Source: CBDFKQ01 sp965248855 (GTDB taxonomy: Bacteria > Bacteroidota > Bacteroidia > Cytophagales > 172606-1). From it: a stretch of 64,000 bases of DNA. The notes beneath the pieces are model-generated. The model did no database searches. It saw nothing but the letters and a program-made list of their open reading frames with translations, and was not told the DNA's origin. Made by a program: the position numbers and the translations under genes. The stretch spans positions 14,853-78,852 of the forward strand of contig CBDFKQ010000006.1 of assembly GCA_965248855.1 (NCBI GenBank), read 5' to 3'. This document shows positions 38,049-46,091 of the stretch, one piece after another (position 1 is the stretch's first letter; each line of letters starts with the position of its first letter).

Positions 38049-39683
38049 ATGATATTAAATAAAACCACTTATACCAACATTAGTTTAAGCATTAAAATCT
38101 TATTTCTTTCATTCATTTTTATATCTCTTCCACAAGGGTGTACAATAAAAGAAGGAGTACCTTCAGCCGATAAAAACAAAATGTTGTCCCGGGCCAAAGA
38201 GGCATATTTAATTTCTTCCGGTAAACATGCCCGCCCTTCTGTTTATAACCTTAATACTGCTTTGCTTTTACCTGACTGGAATAAGAAAGGCTTTGTTGTA
38301 AACTCAAAAGGAGATAATGTGTTGGGTGTTTTGGCAGCACAAACCGATACTTCGTACACCGAACTCAATTTTATTTTTCGCGATGAGCGGGTTGTAATGT
38401 ACATTAAAGACTTTACTAAAAATGATAACTCTTTAGCAATATACTCCGATATCGGCGAATATATTGAAAAAGGCAGTTACAACCTGAATACAAAACTATA
38501 CCTCAAGTATGCTACCAAGGCAAGCTTAAGCACTATTTCCAGAACACTGGATGGTGAATATGATGGCAGTACTTGGCTTCCGGAAGTAACAGTAACGTAT
38601 ACACCTGAACCCACTTTACCTCCTCCGGCGAGTCCAACCAACACCATACCTGCCCCTCCGGTAAGTTATGACCCAAGTACTGCACTGCCTCCTGCCGGCA
38701 CAGGCGGACCTGGCGGAAACTCAACCACTGCTCCGGCGACACCAACTACTGGATATGTTCCAGTAGCCGATACAAACCCGCCTGCAAAAATTAAAGCACC
38801 CAAAGGAGCCCCTGATAATGCCCCAATTGGTACAGTTTATGAGTCTGATGGTACTAGTTTTATATGGGATGGCAATGACTGGGCACAACCTATAAGAAAA
38901 GTGCCAATGAAAGGATCAACGCCACCACCTCCTAATCCTAAAAACGGAGAAGTTTTTGCTGATTATGACCCCGCAACTAAAACAGTTAATTTATTCCGAT
39001 ATTGGATTAACATTGGCAATACACCTGTGAATAGCTGGACTGTTACATATGAGTTGCTACTTGTTGATATAAATGTTGACGATATTAAAGACCCATCTTT
39101 GAAAAATATTATCAAAAACATTGGCAACACTAAGTTTAAAAACTACATCACCAAACTTTTCAATCAAACTTTTGTGAGTCATGGAAATCAGATTAATGTT
39201 AAGTTTGTTGAAGATCCCAATTTAAAGGATCACAATGGTAATCCTTTAAGTTTTGGGTCATCAAGTGATAAAGCCACAAATACATGGACAATAAAAGTCA
39301 ACACAACTGTCCACCCTAATTCATCAATGGAATATAAAGGATGGGGAATTATTCATGAAATAGTTCATAGCTTTGTAGAATTATATGTAAATAATACTTC
39401 AGATAATTTAAAAATGGACGCTTCTCATCAAATTATGTTTACAAATTGGACAGATCAGATGAGGGATGCATTAGTCGATATTTTTGGTATAAGTAAAACA
39501 GATGCAACAGGATTGGCTTTGCAAGGAATGGATGGCATACTTATGGAAAAAATAAATGGTGAAAATGAATTTAAAGCTAGTTTTGATAACTTTGCACAGC
39601 AAAATTATGGAATAAGTTTAGAGCAAGCACGAATAATATTAGAGAGTTATGAAAATGGAACAAAAGGTACAAAAGGAAATTAA
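38049..39683 (+). CDS. Lipoprotein effector A: conserved N-terminus, HExxH metallopeptidase C-terminus
   Basis: 544 residues from ATG 38049. A signal with a lipobox-like LPQGC (Cys about 31) is followed by a globular domain to about residue 180 and a proline-rich linker (about 188-300). A short repeat FADYDPATKTVNLFRYW and a junction motif DDIKDPSLKN (about 346) come next. The C-terminal domain has HEIVHSF (about 435), a third possible ligand in ASHQIM about 25 residues later, then MRDALVDIFG. Zinc metallopeptidase chemistry is likely. Residues 1-340 are nearly identical to effector B (42211), while the C-terminus is only remotely alike. Its partner gene starts 5 bases downstream. Toxicity is unproven. 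Confidence 0.78.
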   Translation: MILNKTTYTNISLSIKILFLSFIFISLPQGCTIKEGVPSADKNKMLSRAKEAYLISSGKHARPSVYNLNTALLLPDWNKKGFVVNSKGDNVLGVLAAQTDTSYTELNFIFRDERVVMYIKDFTKNDNSLAIYSDIGEYIEKGSYNLNTKLYLKYATKASLSTISRTLDGEYDGSTWLPEVTVTYTPEPTLPPPASPTNTIPAPPVSYDPSTALPPAGTGGPGGNSTTAPATPTTGYVPVADTNPPAKIKAPKGAPDNAPIGTVYESDGTSFIWDGNDWAQPIRKVPMKGSTPPPPNPKNGEVFADYDPATKTVNLFRYWINIGNTPVNSWTVTYELLLVDINVDDIKDPSLKNIIKNIGNTKFKNYITKLFNQTFVSHGNQINVKFVEDPNLKDHNGNPLSFGSSSDKATNTWTIKVNTTVHPNSSMEYKGWGIIHEIVHSFVELYVNNTSDNLKMDASHQIMFTNWTDQMRDALVDIFGISKTDATGLALQGMDGILMEKINGENEFKASFDNFAQQNYGISLEQARIILESYENGTKGTKGN

Positions 39684-39688
39684 AAATT

Positions 39689-40324
39689 ATGAAAAAATTA
39701 CTTATTACAATAATCTGTCTCATAATTTTTATATTATATTATGATTTATCTTTTGCACAAAGTCCAAAAATTGACGAGCCAATATTCAATGATAATAAGT
39801 CCACATCAGGAAATATTTCATTTAATGAGTATATTTCAACTCAATTTGCTGATAGTATAATTAACGATAAAGATTTATTATGTAAAAATGGATGTTTCTT
39901 TATTCGGTTTAAAATCAGTGAATATGGAAATCCAATGGATGTAAGATTTAACAAAAACACACCAAAAGAATTAACCGTTAAGATTAAACAAATCATTGAA
40001 CGTTCAGGAAAGTATTGGACACCGAGGAAAATAAATAATGTACCATTTGAAAGCAACTATTTTTTATTGCCGGTATATTATCAATTTTGGGATAATTGTA
40101 CTTCGGAAAACAGTGGAAAAAAAAATGATGACTTTTCAAGTGTTTATAACCTCCTTGATTTTGGTGACCTGTCTGAACCAGATCCAAAAATACCACATTT
40201 TAAAGGACCTTATAAATCAGACCCCTTAGATTGCAGGATTTTAAATACCGTATATTTAATTAGTTTAAATTATCCGGAAACAAAAAAATATACTATAAAA
40301 AGTGAAAGAAAAAAGGTTAAATAA
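39689..40324 (+). CDS. Exported partner protein A, TonB-C-terminal-like
   Basis: 211 residues. Signal peptide about 1-23 (ending SFAQ). The core FIRFKISEYGNPMDVRFNKNTPKEL, then KYWTPRKINNVPFESNYFLLPVYYQF, has the strand pattern and the W-P...G/N-x-P-x-S...LPV frame of TonB C-terminal domains (quoted in parts). The same frame occurs in the proteins at 40721, 41326 and 43793. It starts 5 bases after effector A, so it is translated with it. An immunity or chaperone role for the effector is inferred from position only. Confidence 0.68.
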   Translation: MKKLLITIICLIIFILYYDLSFAQSPKIDEPIFNDNKSTSGNISFNEYISTQFADSIINDKDLLCKNGCFFIRFKISEYGNPMDVRFNKNTPKELTVKIKQIIERSGKYWTPRKINNVPFESNYFLLPVYYQFWDNCTSENSGKKNDDFSSVYNLLDFGDLSEPDPKIPHFKGPYKSDPLDCRILNTVYLISLNYPETKKYTIKSERKKVK

Positions 40325-40350
40325 CCTTATTACTAATTATTTTTTTAATC

Positions 40351-40394
40351 CTATGCTGTTCGACGTGTTCGCTTTTCGCAAATGAACAGCATAG
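40351..40394 (+). terminator. Inverted repeat after partner A, possible terminator
   Basis: Exact 11-base arms CTATGCTGTTC and complement (40351-40361/40384-40394) with a 22-base loop, followed by a short A/T-rich run. It is placed 26 bases after the partner A stop; the loop is long, so confidence is limited. Confidence 0.4.
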
Positions 40395-40429
40395 TAAAAA
40401 TAAGGGTTTGCAATCTGTTTTTCTTCCCA

Positions 40430-40686
40430 GCAGGGTCTCCTATTTAGGGACCCTGCGTGGATATTCAGATCTCCTCCAATAAATATTAAATTAAGTGAAT
40501 TTTGATTTAATATTTAAGAATCTAAAACTATATTTATTATCCATATGTCTTTCAACCAAAACCTTTTTCTACCTAAGGTTTCAGGCGCATATAATTCAAC
40601 TTTTGTCTAATAAATGACTAAGATAAAAATAGTAAGCGATGTATAAACTTAAATCAACGCAGGGTCCCTGAAAAAGGAGACCCTGC
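40430..40686. repeat. 257-bp element bounded by inverted copies of a palindrome (MITE-like)
   Basis: 40430-40458 (GCAGGGTCTCC...AGGGACCCTGC) and 40657-40686 are inverted copies of each other, each itself a near palindrome. Between them lie about 200 bases without a gene. The second copy ends 35 bases before the next partner gene. No transposase is present, as in miniature inverted-repeat elements. Confidence 0.6.
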
Positions 40687-40720
40687 TAGGATGAAAAAAT
40701 TATTTTTAAATAATAACCCA

Positions 40721-41254
40721 ATGAAAAAGATATTTTATCCTTTCTTTCTTTTACTACTACATAATGGTGCACAGGCTCAAAATAAACCATTGCAGGCTAC
40801 TTTTAATCATCCTTCCAATAAAGGATTGGTATATGTGCTAAGCAAAACACATATATTTAATCGCAATGATTTTAAAGATATTTGCCTCTCCTCATTTGGT
40901 TTTATTAAATTTACAGTTAATAGAAATGGTAAGGTAGATAGTATTGCCTTTACAAATTCCATCCCTGCTTCACTAAAACCTAAATTAAGAAAAGCTGTCA
41001 AAGATACTGAAAATTACTGGTTGATTAAAAATACAGACAGCTTAACTTCAAATAGCAGGTTGTTTTTAATTCCTGTAGATATTTTTGTTGAGGCAGGTTG
41101 TGACAAACCCGGAAATCCTAAAGTAGAGCAAACTCCGGGTAATATTTTTAATTTCGATGACCACTCATTGGTCAAAAATTGGGATTGTAGTATACTTTAT
41201 GAGTCATTGATTTTACATAGGAGTAAAGGGAGAGTAGATTTTAAGAAAAATTAA
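40721..41254 (+). CDS. Orphan exported partner protein, tandem copy 1
   Basis: 177 residues from the ATG at 40721. This start is chosen because the sister gene begins with the same sequence there, and an upstream ATG would add ten non-matching residues. Signal peptide ends AQAQ. The mature part has FIKFTVNRNGKVDSIAFTNSIP, then ENYWLIKN, SNSRLFLIPVDIFVEAGC and NFDDHSLVKNWDC, the same TonB-C-terminal-like frame as partner A. No effector gene precedes it. Extra partner genes without effectors are typical of polymorphic-toxin loci, where they guard against related strains; this is inference. Confidence 0.7.
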   Translation: MKKIFYPFFLLLLHNGAQAQNKPLQATFNHPSNKGLVYVLSKTHIFNRNDFKDICLSSFGFIKFTVNRNGKVDSIAFTNSIPASLKPKLRKAVKDTENYWLIKNTDSLTSNSRLFLIPVDIFVEAGCDKPGNPKVEQTPGNIFNFDDHSLVKNWDCSILYESLILHRSKGRVDFKKN

Positions 41255-41325
41255 TTTATTGTAAAGTTTACAGGAACGAAATGTAAATAAAATAGATTAA
41301 AAATTATTTTTAAAATAATAACCCA

Positions 41326-41859
41326 ATGAGAAAGATATTTTATCCTTTCTTTCTTTTATTACTGTTTAATGTTGCACAGGCTCAAAACAAACCATTGCAG
41401 GCTATTTTTAATCATCCTTCCAATAAAGGATTGGTATATGTGCTAAGTAAAACACATATATTTAATCGCAATGATTTTAAAGATATTTGCCTCTCCTCAT
41501 TTGGTTTTATTAAATTTATCGTTACTAAATATGGTAAGGTAGATAGCATTGGCTTTACATATACTATTCCTGCATCTCTAAAAACTAAATTAAAAAAAGC
41601 TATCTTAGATACTGAACCTTATTGGTTGATTAAAAATATAGACAGCTTAACTTCAAATAGCAGGATGTTTTTAATTCCTGTAGATATTTTTGTTGAGGCT
41701 GGTTGTGGTAAAACCGAAGATATTAGATTAGAGCAAACTCCCGGCAATATTTTTGATTTCGATGACAACTCATTGGTCAAAAATTGGGATTGTACTATAC
41801 TTTGTGTGTCACTGATTTTACACAGGAGTAAAGGGAGAATAGATGTAGAGAAAAAATAA
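41326..41859 (+). CDS. Orphan exported partner protein, tandem copy 2
   Basis: 177 residues, same length as the preceding gene and nearly identical to it, including the 35 bases before the start. Differences cluster in short patches (for example residues 65-90 and 125-140), as expected for a fairly recent tandem duplication. Signal peptide 1-19 (ending AQAQ) and the FIVTKYGKVDSIGF, SNSRMFLIPVDIFVEAGC core are kept. Both copies are open, so both may be used. Confidence 0.72.
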   Translation: MRKIFYPFFLLLLFNVAQAQNKPLQAIFNHPSNKGLVYVLSKTHIFNRNDFKDICLSSFGFIKFIVTKYGKVDSIGFTYTIPASLKTKLKKAILDTEPYWLIKNIDSLTSNSRMFLIPVDIFVEAGCGKTEDIRLEQTPGNIFDFDDNSLVKNWDCTILCVSLILHRSKGRIDVEKK

Positions 41860-41903
41860 AATTATCATAAAGTTTATAGGAACAAAATGTAAAAAATAAA
41901 TTT

Positions 41904-41971
41904 CCTCCCGTGGCAGGTGTCCCACCTGACATTAAGCTATTAGTGGCAGGTGAAGACACCTGCCACGGAGG
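41904..41971. repeat. Composite palindrome, direct repeat copy 1 flanking module B
   Basis: CCTCCCGTGGCAGGTGTCCC at the left pairs with GACACCTGCCACGGAGG at the right, and inner hairpins with the CAGGTG core are present. The block recurs in the same orientation at 44378-44441 after partner B. Confidence 0.75.
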
Positions 41972-41972
41972 T

Positions 41973-42210
41973 AAAACCTAAATTATTGATATTTCGATAT
42001 TGATAAAACGATAATTTGAATTTTTATTTAAAGGCAATACATTCCATAACTTTTTACTTCGTTGGAAAAATATCCCGGACAAAAAATATTTCTTGTTTTT
42101 TATTTCTATAGTTTTTGCAAATAAAAATATATTATTTTGCAACAGGTAAGTATTTTTCCCGGTCAAATTACTTCACACCGGCATATTTCAAAATTTTTAA
42201 CCAATTCAAA
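41973..42210 (+). repeat. Duplicated leader of the effector lipoproteins (copy 2)
   Basis: Counterpart of 37811-38048: the AAACCTAAATTATTGATATT start, the TTCGTTGGAAAAATATCCC block and the CCGGTCAAATTACTTCAC block are shared, with scattered substitutions and small gaps. Confidence 0.8.
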
Positions 42211-43821
42211 ATGACCCTAATTAAATCGACTTATACCAAAATTGGTATAAGCATTAAAATCTTGTTTCTTTCATTCATTTTTATATCCCTTCCACAAGGG
42301 TGTACAATAAAAGAAGGAGTACCTTCAGCCGATAAAAACAAAATGTTGTCCCGGGCCAAAGAGGCATATTTAATTTCTTCCGGTAAGCATGCCCGCCCCT
42401 CTGTTTATAACCTTAACACAGCTTTACTTATACCTGACTGGAATAAAAAAGGCTTTGTTGTAAACTCAAAAGGAGATAATGTGTTGGGTGTTTTGGCAGC
42501 ACAAACCGATACTTCTTATACCGAACTCAACTTTATTTTTCTGAGCGACCGGGTTGTAATGTATATTAAAGACTATACTAAAAAAGATAACTCTCTGGCA
42601 ATATACTCTGATATCGGCGAATATATTGAAAAAGGCAGTTACAACCTCGATACCAAACTATATCTCAAATATGCTACCAAGGCAAGCTTAAGCACTGTAT
42701 CCAGAACAATGGATGGTGAATATGACGGCACTACCTGGCTTCCGGAAGTAACAATAACGTATACACCTGAACCCACTTTACCTCCTCCGGCGAGTCCAAC
42801 CAACACCATACCTGCCCCTCCGGTAAGTTATGATCCAAGTACTGCACTGCCTCCTGCCGGCACGGGCCCGGGCGGACCCGGCGGAAACTCCGGCCCGACA
42901 CCTCCACCAAATGCCGGGTATGTTCCGGTTGCCAATGCCAACCCACCTGCCACACCGACAAAAACGATTGTACCTTATGGTGCCCCTGTTAACACGACTG
43001 TTGGTACGGTTTACTTTTCTTATAATGGCACTGCTTATATATGGGATGGGGATAGTTGGGTACAACCTTTAAACGAAGTGGTGGTTAAAGGATCAACGCC
43101 ACCACCCGCCAAACCTGCAAACGGGACTGTTTTTGCAGATTATGACCCTACAACTAAAATAGTTACTGTATATCGATATTGGGATATGATTGGCAGTACG
43201 CCTGTAAATAAATGGACGACTGTGTATGTGCCAAGTCTTAAAGAGATTATTGATAATTTGAAAGATCCTTGTTTAAAAAATATGCTAAATTTATTAAAGG
43301 GTAAATATTTTGAAGATGATGTTCACTTTATAATAGTAAAATTTAATGTTAGTCCTTATTATAATGTTAATTTAGGTGAATATAATGACCCAGCAAAGTC
43401 AAATACAGATGCAGAAGAAGGGAAAACAGAAAATTGTTGCGTTGACATAGATTTTAACCTAGCAGCCTTGGGAAATGCATCACAAGAATATATTGCTGCC
43501 ACTTTTTATCATGAATTTTTACATAGTAATTTATCAGCGATAGATCCAAAAACATTTAGAGATTTACAACATGATGTTATGGCTACAAAATACGTGGAAC
43601 CAATGGCACAGGCTTTACAAAAACTTTTTCCTAATTTATCTCATGATGACGCAGTAGCACTAAGTTGGGGAGGCCTAGGAGATACAAAAGCCTGGACAGA
43701 TATGTTTAATGCTGATAAGGCAAACGGAACCAGTGTGACTGGAAATATTGCAGAAATTAATAAAAAATATAAGAACTTAAACAATGCTTATAATGGTAAA
43801 TTTGGGACAAAGTGTAATTGA
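42211..43821 (+). CDS. Lipoprotein effector B: conserved N-terminus, different HExxH C-terminus
   Basis: 536 residues from ATG 42211 (a longer frame exists upstream but covers the duplicated leader). Residues 1-340 match effector A almost throughout: LPQGC lipobox, SADKNKMLSRAKEAYL, proline-rich linker, FADYDPTTKIVTVYRYW. After this the two diverge at once, keeping only the junction motif DNLKDPCLKN. The C-terminal domain has YHEFLHSN (about residue 428), LQHDVMATKYVEPMAQAL with a third His about 22 residues on, and LSHDDAVALSWGGLGD. The order of H, M, AL and F residues parallels effector A, so the domains share a fold. The end overlaps the partner gene. Confidence 0.78.
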   Translation: MTLIKSTYTKIGISIKILFLSFIFISLPQGCTIKEGVPSADKNKMLSRAKEAYLISSGKHARPSVYNLNTALLIPDWNKKGFVVNSKGDNVLGVLAAQTDTSYTELNFIFLSDRVVMYIKDYTKKDNSLAIYSDIGEYIEKGSYNLDTKLYLKYATKASLSTVSRTMDGEYDGTTWLPEVTITYTPEPTLPPPASPTNTIPAPPVSYDPSTALPPAGTGPGGPGGNSGPTPPPNAGYVPVANANPPATPTKTIVPYGAPVNTTVGTVYFSYNGTAYIWDGDSWVQPLNEVVVKGSTPPPAKPANGTVFADYDPTTKIVTVYRYWDMIGSTPVNKWTTVYVPSLKEIIDNLKDPCLKNMLNLLKGKYFEDDVHFIIVKFNVSPYYNVNLGEYNDPAKSNTDAEEGKTENCCVDIDFNLAALGNASQEYIAATFYHEFLHSNLSAIDPKTFRDLQHDVMATKYVEPMAQALQKLFPNLSHDDAVALSWGGLGDTKAWTDMFNADKANGTSVTGNIAEINKKYKNLNNAYNGKFGTKCN

Positions 43822-44362
43822 TAAGTTTATAAAATTACTTTTAATATTGTTATTTTTTTCTTTTTTTATAAACAATATCCAAGGTCAATCTACTTTAGAG
43901 GAAGCACCAATATTTGTCAAAAAAAACGCAATAAATGGCTTATCAATAAATATATACGACTTTTTAACCAATTATGATACACATGGCTGGAAAGTAAGTA
44001 CCTTAGGATGCCGGATGCTATCCGGTTCACTACAATTTAAAGTAAATAGTCAAGGAAAAATCAAAGATATATCAGTAACCGGTAATATACCTGACACATT
44101 AATAAATATGATTAAATGGAAAATTTCCGAAAGTGAATGTTGTTGGATACCTGCTAAAAAAGGAGATGAAAATGTAGATAGCAATTTTTTTATTTTACCT
44201 GTATTTATAGAAGCTTACTTTACAAAAAACTGCAAAGGAAATAAAGATATTTATGAAAGCATGAGTTTAATTCAAAAATTATTTAAACCCTACTCAAATT
44301 TAATTATTACTCCAAATGCCTACTTATTTTATCCATTGATTTTAGGAGGGCAAATTAATTGA
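43793..44362 (+). CDS. Exported partner protein B, TonB-C-terminal-like
   Basis: About 190 residues. The 5' end overlaps the effector B gene in another frame; ATGs at 43784 and 43793 and a TTG at 43802 are possible, and the signal peptide (KFIKLLLILLFFSFF, ending IQGQ) favours a late start. The core SLQFKVNSQGKIKDISVTGNIPD, then CCWIPAKKG, DSNFFILPVFIEAYF matches the partner A frame at low identity. The translational overlap ties it to effector B. Role inferred only. Confidence 0.68.
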   Translation: MVNLGQSVIDKFIKLLLILLFFSFFINNIQGQSTLEEAPIFVKKNAINGLSINIYDFLTNYDTHGWKVSTLGCRMLSGSLQFKVNSQGKIKDISVTGNIPDTLINMIKWKISESECCWIPAKKGDENVDSNFFILPVFIEAYFTKNCKGNKDIYESMSLIQKLFKPYSNLIITPNAYLFYPLILGGQIN

Positions 44363-44377
44363 AATACCCTACTCTTC

Positions 44378-44441
44378 CTCCCGTGCAGGTGTCCCGTTAA
44401 GCTACCTCAGTGACAGGTGAAGACACCTGCCACTGAGGTAA
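44378..44441. repeat. Composite palindrome, direct repeat copy 2
   Basis: Same blocks as 41904-41971: CCTCCCGTGCAGGTGTCCC, TTAAGCTA, and a 16-base hairpin ACCTCAGTGACAGGTG with its complement (one mismatch) ending GAGGTAA. Together the two copies bracket effector B and partner B. Confidence 0.75.
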
Positions 44442-44480
44442 GAATATAATACAGCTAATAAATGTCAGGGACTTACTGAT

Positions 44481-44921
44481 ATGTGGAATAAGGGAGTAAA
44501 TGCAAGTAGAGAAACTTTAGGCGTTTTGACTTCGGATGGAAATCTCCTATTCACAAGCATTTCATCAAGCGCAACAGGTGGTTCTATTGATGGGGTAAAT
44601 CACATTCCAGGTTATACAGGTGTTGTCTATGCATATCCAACCCAGAATAATCCTATGCCAACGTATGCAGGTACCTTTGTATATGGTCAATATTATTGTA
44701 TTCCAATATCTGCTACAATACATACCCATACTCCATGTGTATCAGATGGTACACATGGTATAACCGGGATGAATGGTGTTGCTGATTTTCCGATGGCAGG
44801 ACAATTTAAAGAAATTAAACATTATGTAATTGGTTGTAATGCAGTTGTACAATTTGATAATAATTCTTATTTTAATTTGAAAAGTGGACCATTGAGTTCT
44901 AATTGTAACGATATCAGATGA
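44481..44921 (+). CDS. Orphan C-terminal effector domain with H-x-H motif (JAB-like candidate)
   Basis: 146 residues from the first ATG, but the frame is open back to 44442, and the preceding codons (TANKCQGLTD) look like protein interior. No signal peptide. It therefore looks like a C-terminal domain that has lost its N-terminus and joins directly to the palindromic repeat. PISATIHTHTPCVSDGTHG, then DFPMAGQF, KHYVIGCNAVVQFD has the H-x-H ... S/D pattern of JAMM/JAB-type peptidases and DUF4329-like toxin tips; the assignment is tentative. An exported partner follows 50 bases on. Confidence 0.55.
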   Translation: MWNKGVNASRETLGVLTSDGNLLFTSISSSATGGSIDGVNHIPGYTGVVYAYPTQNNPMPTYAGTFVYGQYYCIPISATIHTHTPCVSDGTHGITGMNGVADFPMAGQFKEIKHYVIGCNAVVQFDNNSYFNLKSGPLSSNCNDIR

Positions 44922-44971
44922 TCAAACTAATGCTTATTGTACTTAATGTATGATAAGCATTACAATAACAT

Positions 44972-45673
44972 ATGAAAAAAAATTGTTTTTATTTTTGTTT
45001 TCTTTTAACGAATACTGTTTGTTTATCTCAGCAAATAAAACATTCAGATATAATTAAAAGACCTGATATTCAGTATATATCTTTAACAAACCGAGCAATA
45101 TCATCAACGATTAAAAATTTTATTAAAATTCAGAATGACACAAACAAGCTTTTCAAGCAGGGATTTGGTTATATTTCAGTAAGCGACATAAAGATAAATT
45201 TTAAGTCTTTTGCTCTACAAGATATTAATAATGCTAAAAAAATTGTTGATTATCAAAAAGATACTGTTCTATCTTTTAGCTTGTTTTTATCCAGTGCTAT
45301 ACTGCTGGACGATGGATTTGAATTTTTTTACAACAAATACCCTCCTTTTTATACTTTTTTAGAGGGTCGTTTAATTTTACTTTATGATGATATACCATCC
45401 ATATATTCTGTGCCCATACAATGTGGACAATTTTGTAACAAGTCACCCTACTCATATAAATCTAAAAAGAAGCTTCAAAAACTCGTAATGAACACTTTAA
45501 ATTTAGTGCGTGACACAAATTTTGTATTTACCGGAATTGAAAATAGAAAATATATTCTGACAAAAGATCAAAGAAAAAAAATGGAATTAAAAGATATATA
45601 TATGAATAGTATTTTAACTTTCAATACTTACAAAGTTTATTATTGTTTAAGAGACGATACCATAATCTATTAG
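44972..45673 (+). CDS. Exported hypothetical partner of the orphan domain
   Basis: 233 residues. Signal peptide 1-19 (ending CLSQ). The mature protein is alpha/beta with no motif I know; two hydrophobic strands near FSLFLSSAILL and LEGRLILLYDD, and one CGQFCN pair. It is unlike the TonB-C-like partners. By position (directly behind the orphan H-x-H domain and before a terminator) it would be that domain's partner, which is inference. Confidence 0.6.
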   Translation: MKKNCFYFCFLLTNTVCLSQQIKHSDIIKRPDIQYISLTNRAISSTIKNFIKIQNDTNKLFKQGFGYISVSDIKINFKSFALQDINNAKKIVDYQKDTVLSFSLFLSSAILLDDGFEFFYNKYPPFYTFLEGRLILLYDDIPSIYSVPIQCGQFCNKSPYSYKSKKKLQKLVMNTLNLVRDTNFVFTGIENRKYILTKDQRKKMELKDIYMNSILTFNTYKVYYCLRDDTIIY

Positions 45674-45676
45674 ATA

Positions 45677-45727
45677 TTTTTCTACCTAACTAACTCTCCT
45701 TAAGTTGGTAGAAAAACAATTTTTTTT
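45677..45727 (+). terminator. Terminator closing the effector/partner array
   Basis: TTTTTCTACC pairs with GGTAGAAAAA (extended by AACT/AGTT with one mismatch), followed at 45720 by an eight-T run. Confidence 0.75.
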
Positions 45728-45775
45728 ATATAAATATTTAATATTTGTTTAAATCAAAGCAATGATTTCTTTTAT

Positions 45776-46072
45776 ATGGATAAAACAAATAAACTTGATT
45801 TATTTATCGAATTCATGCAAATGAGCATGAGAAGAAATAAGTTTATTTTTCCTATAATTGTAATATCAATCTTGGGATCTGTAACAAAGAAATTAATTGA
45901 AGGAAATTTTTTTGGACTTTATAATCCAAGTGAACTTGATTTACTTGGGTTAATTCATTTATTTTTAGCCTTCATTCCTCTTTTGCTTATTACTGTAGCC
46001 TTTCTTTCGTTATTAAGAGGAACATATAAATTGATATCAAAGAGTAAGAAAATGAAAGCGGGTCATAATTAA
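45776..46072 (+). CDS. Small membrane protein, hypothetical
   Basis: 98 residues with two strong hydrophobic segments (about 24-40 and 58-83) and a positively charged C-terminus (KSKKMKAGHN), so both ends are probably cytoplasmic. No family recognised. It lies just before the transglutaminase-like gene in the same direction (20 bases), so co-transcription is likely. Confidence 0.6.
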   Translation: MDKTNKLDLFIEFMQMSMRRNKFIFPIIVISILGSVTKKLIEGNFFGLYNPSELDLLGLIHLFLAFIPLLLITVAFLSLLRGTYKLISKSKKMKAGHN

Positions 46073-46091
46073 TACGTCAATCAATCCTGAT

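Noticed and set aside
42115..42210. 32-residue N-terminal extension of effector B
   Set aside because: It translates the duplicated non-coding leader; effector A has stops or a different frame there, and the lipoprotein signal begins at 42211.
42731..43072. Long open frames on both strands over the proline-rich linker of effector B
   Set aside because: They are shadows caused by the GC-richer repetitive linker codons; no start context, no similarity, and the same shadows occur in effector A.
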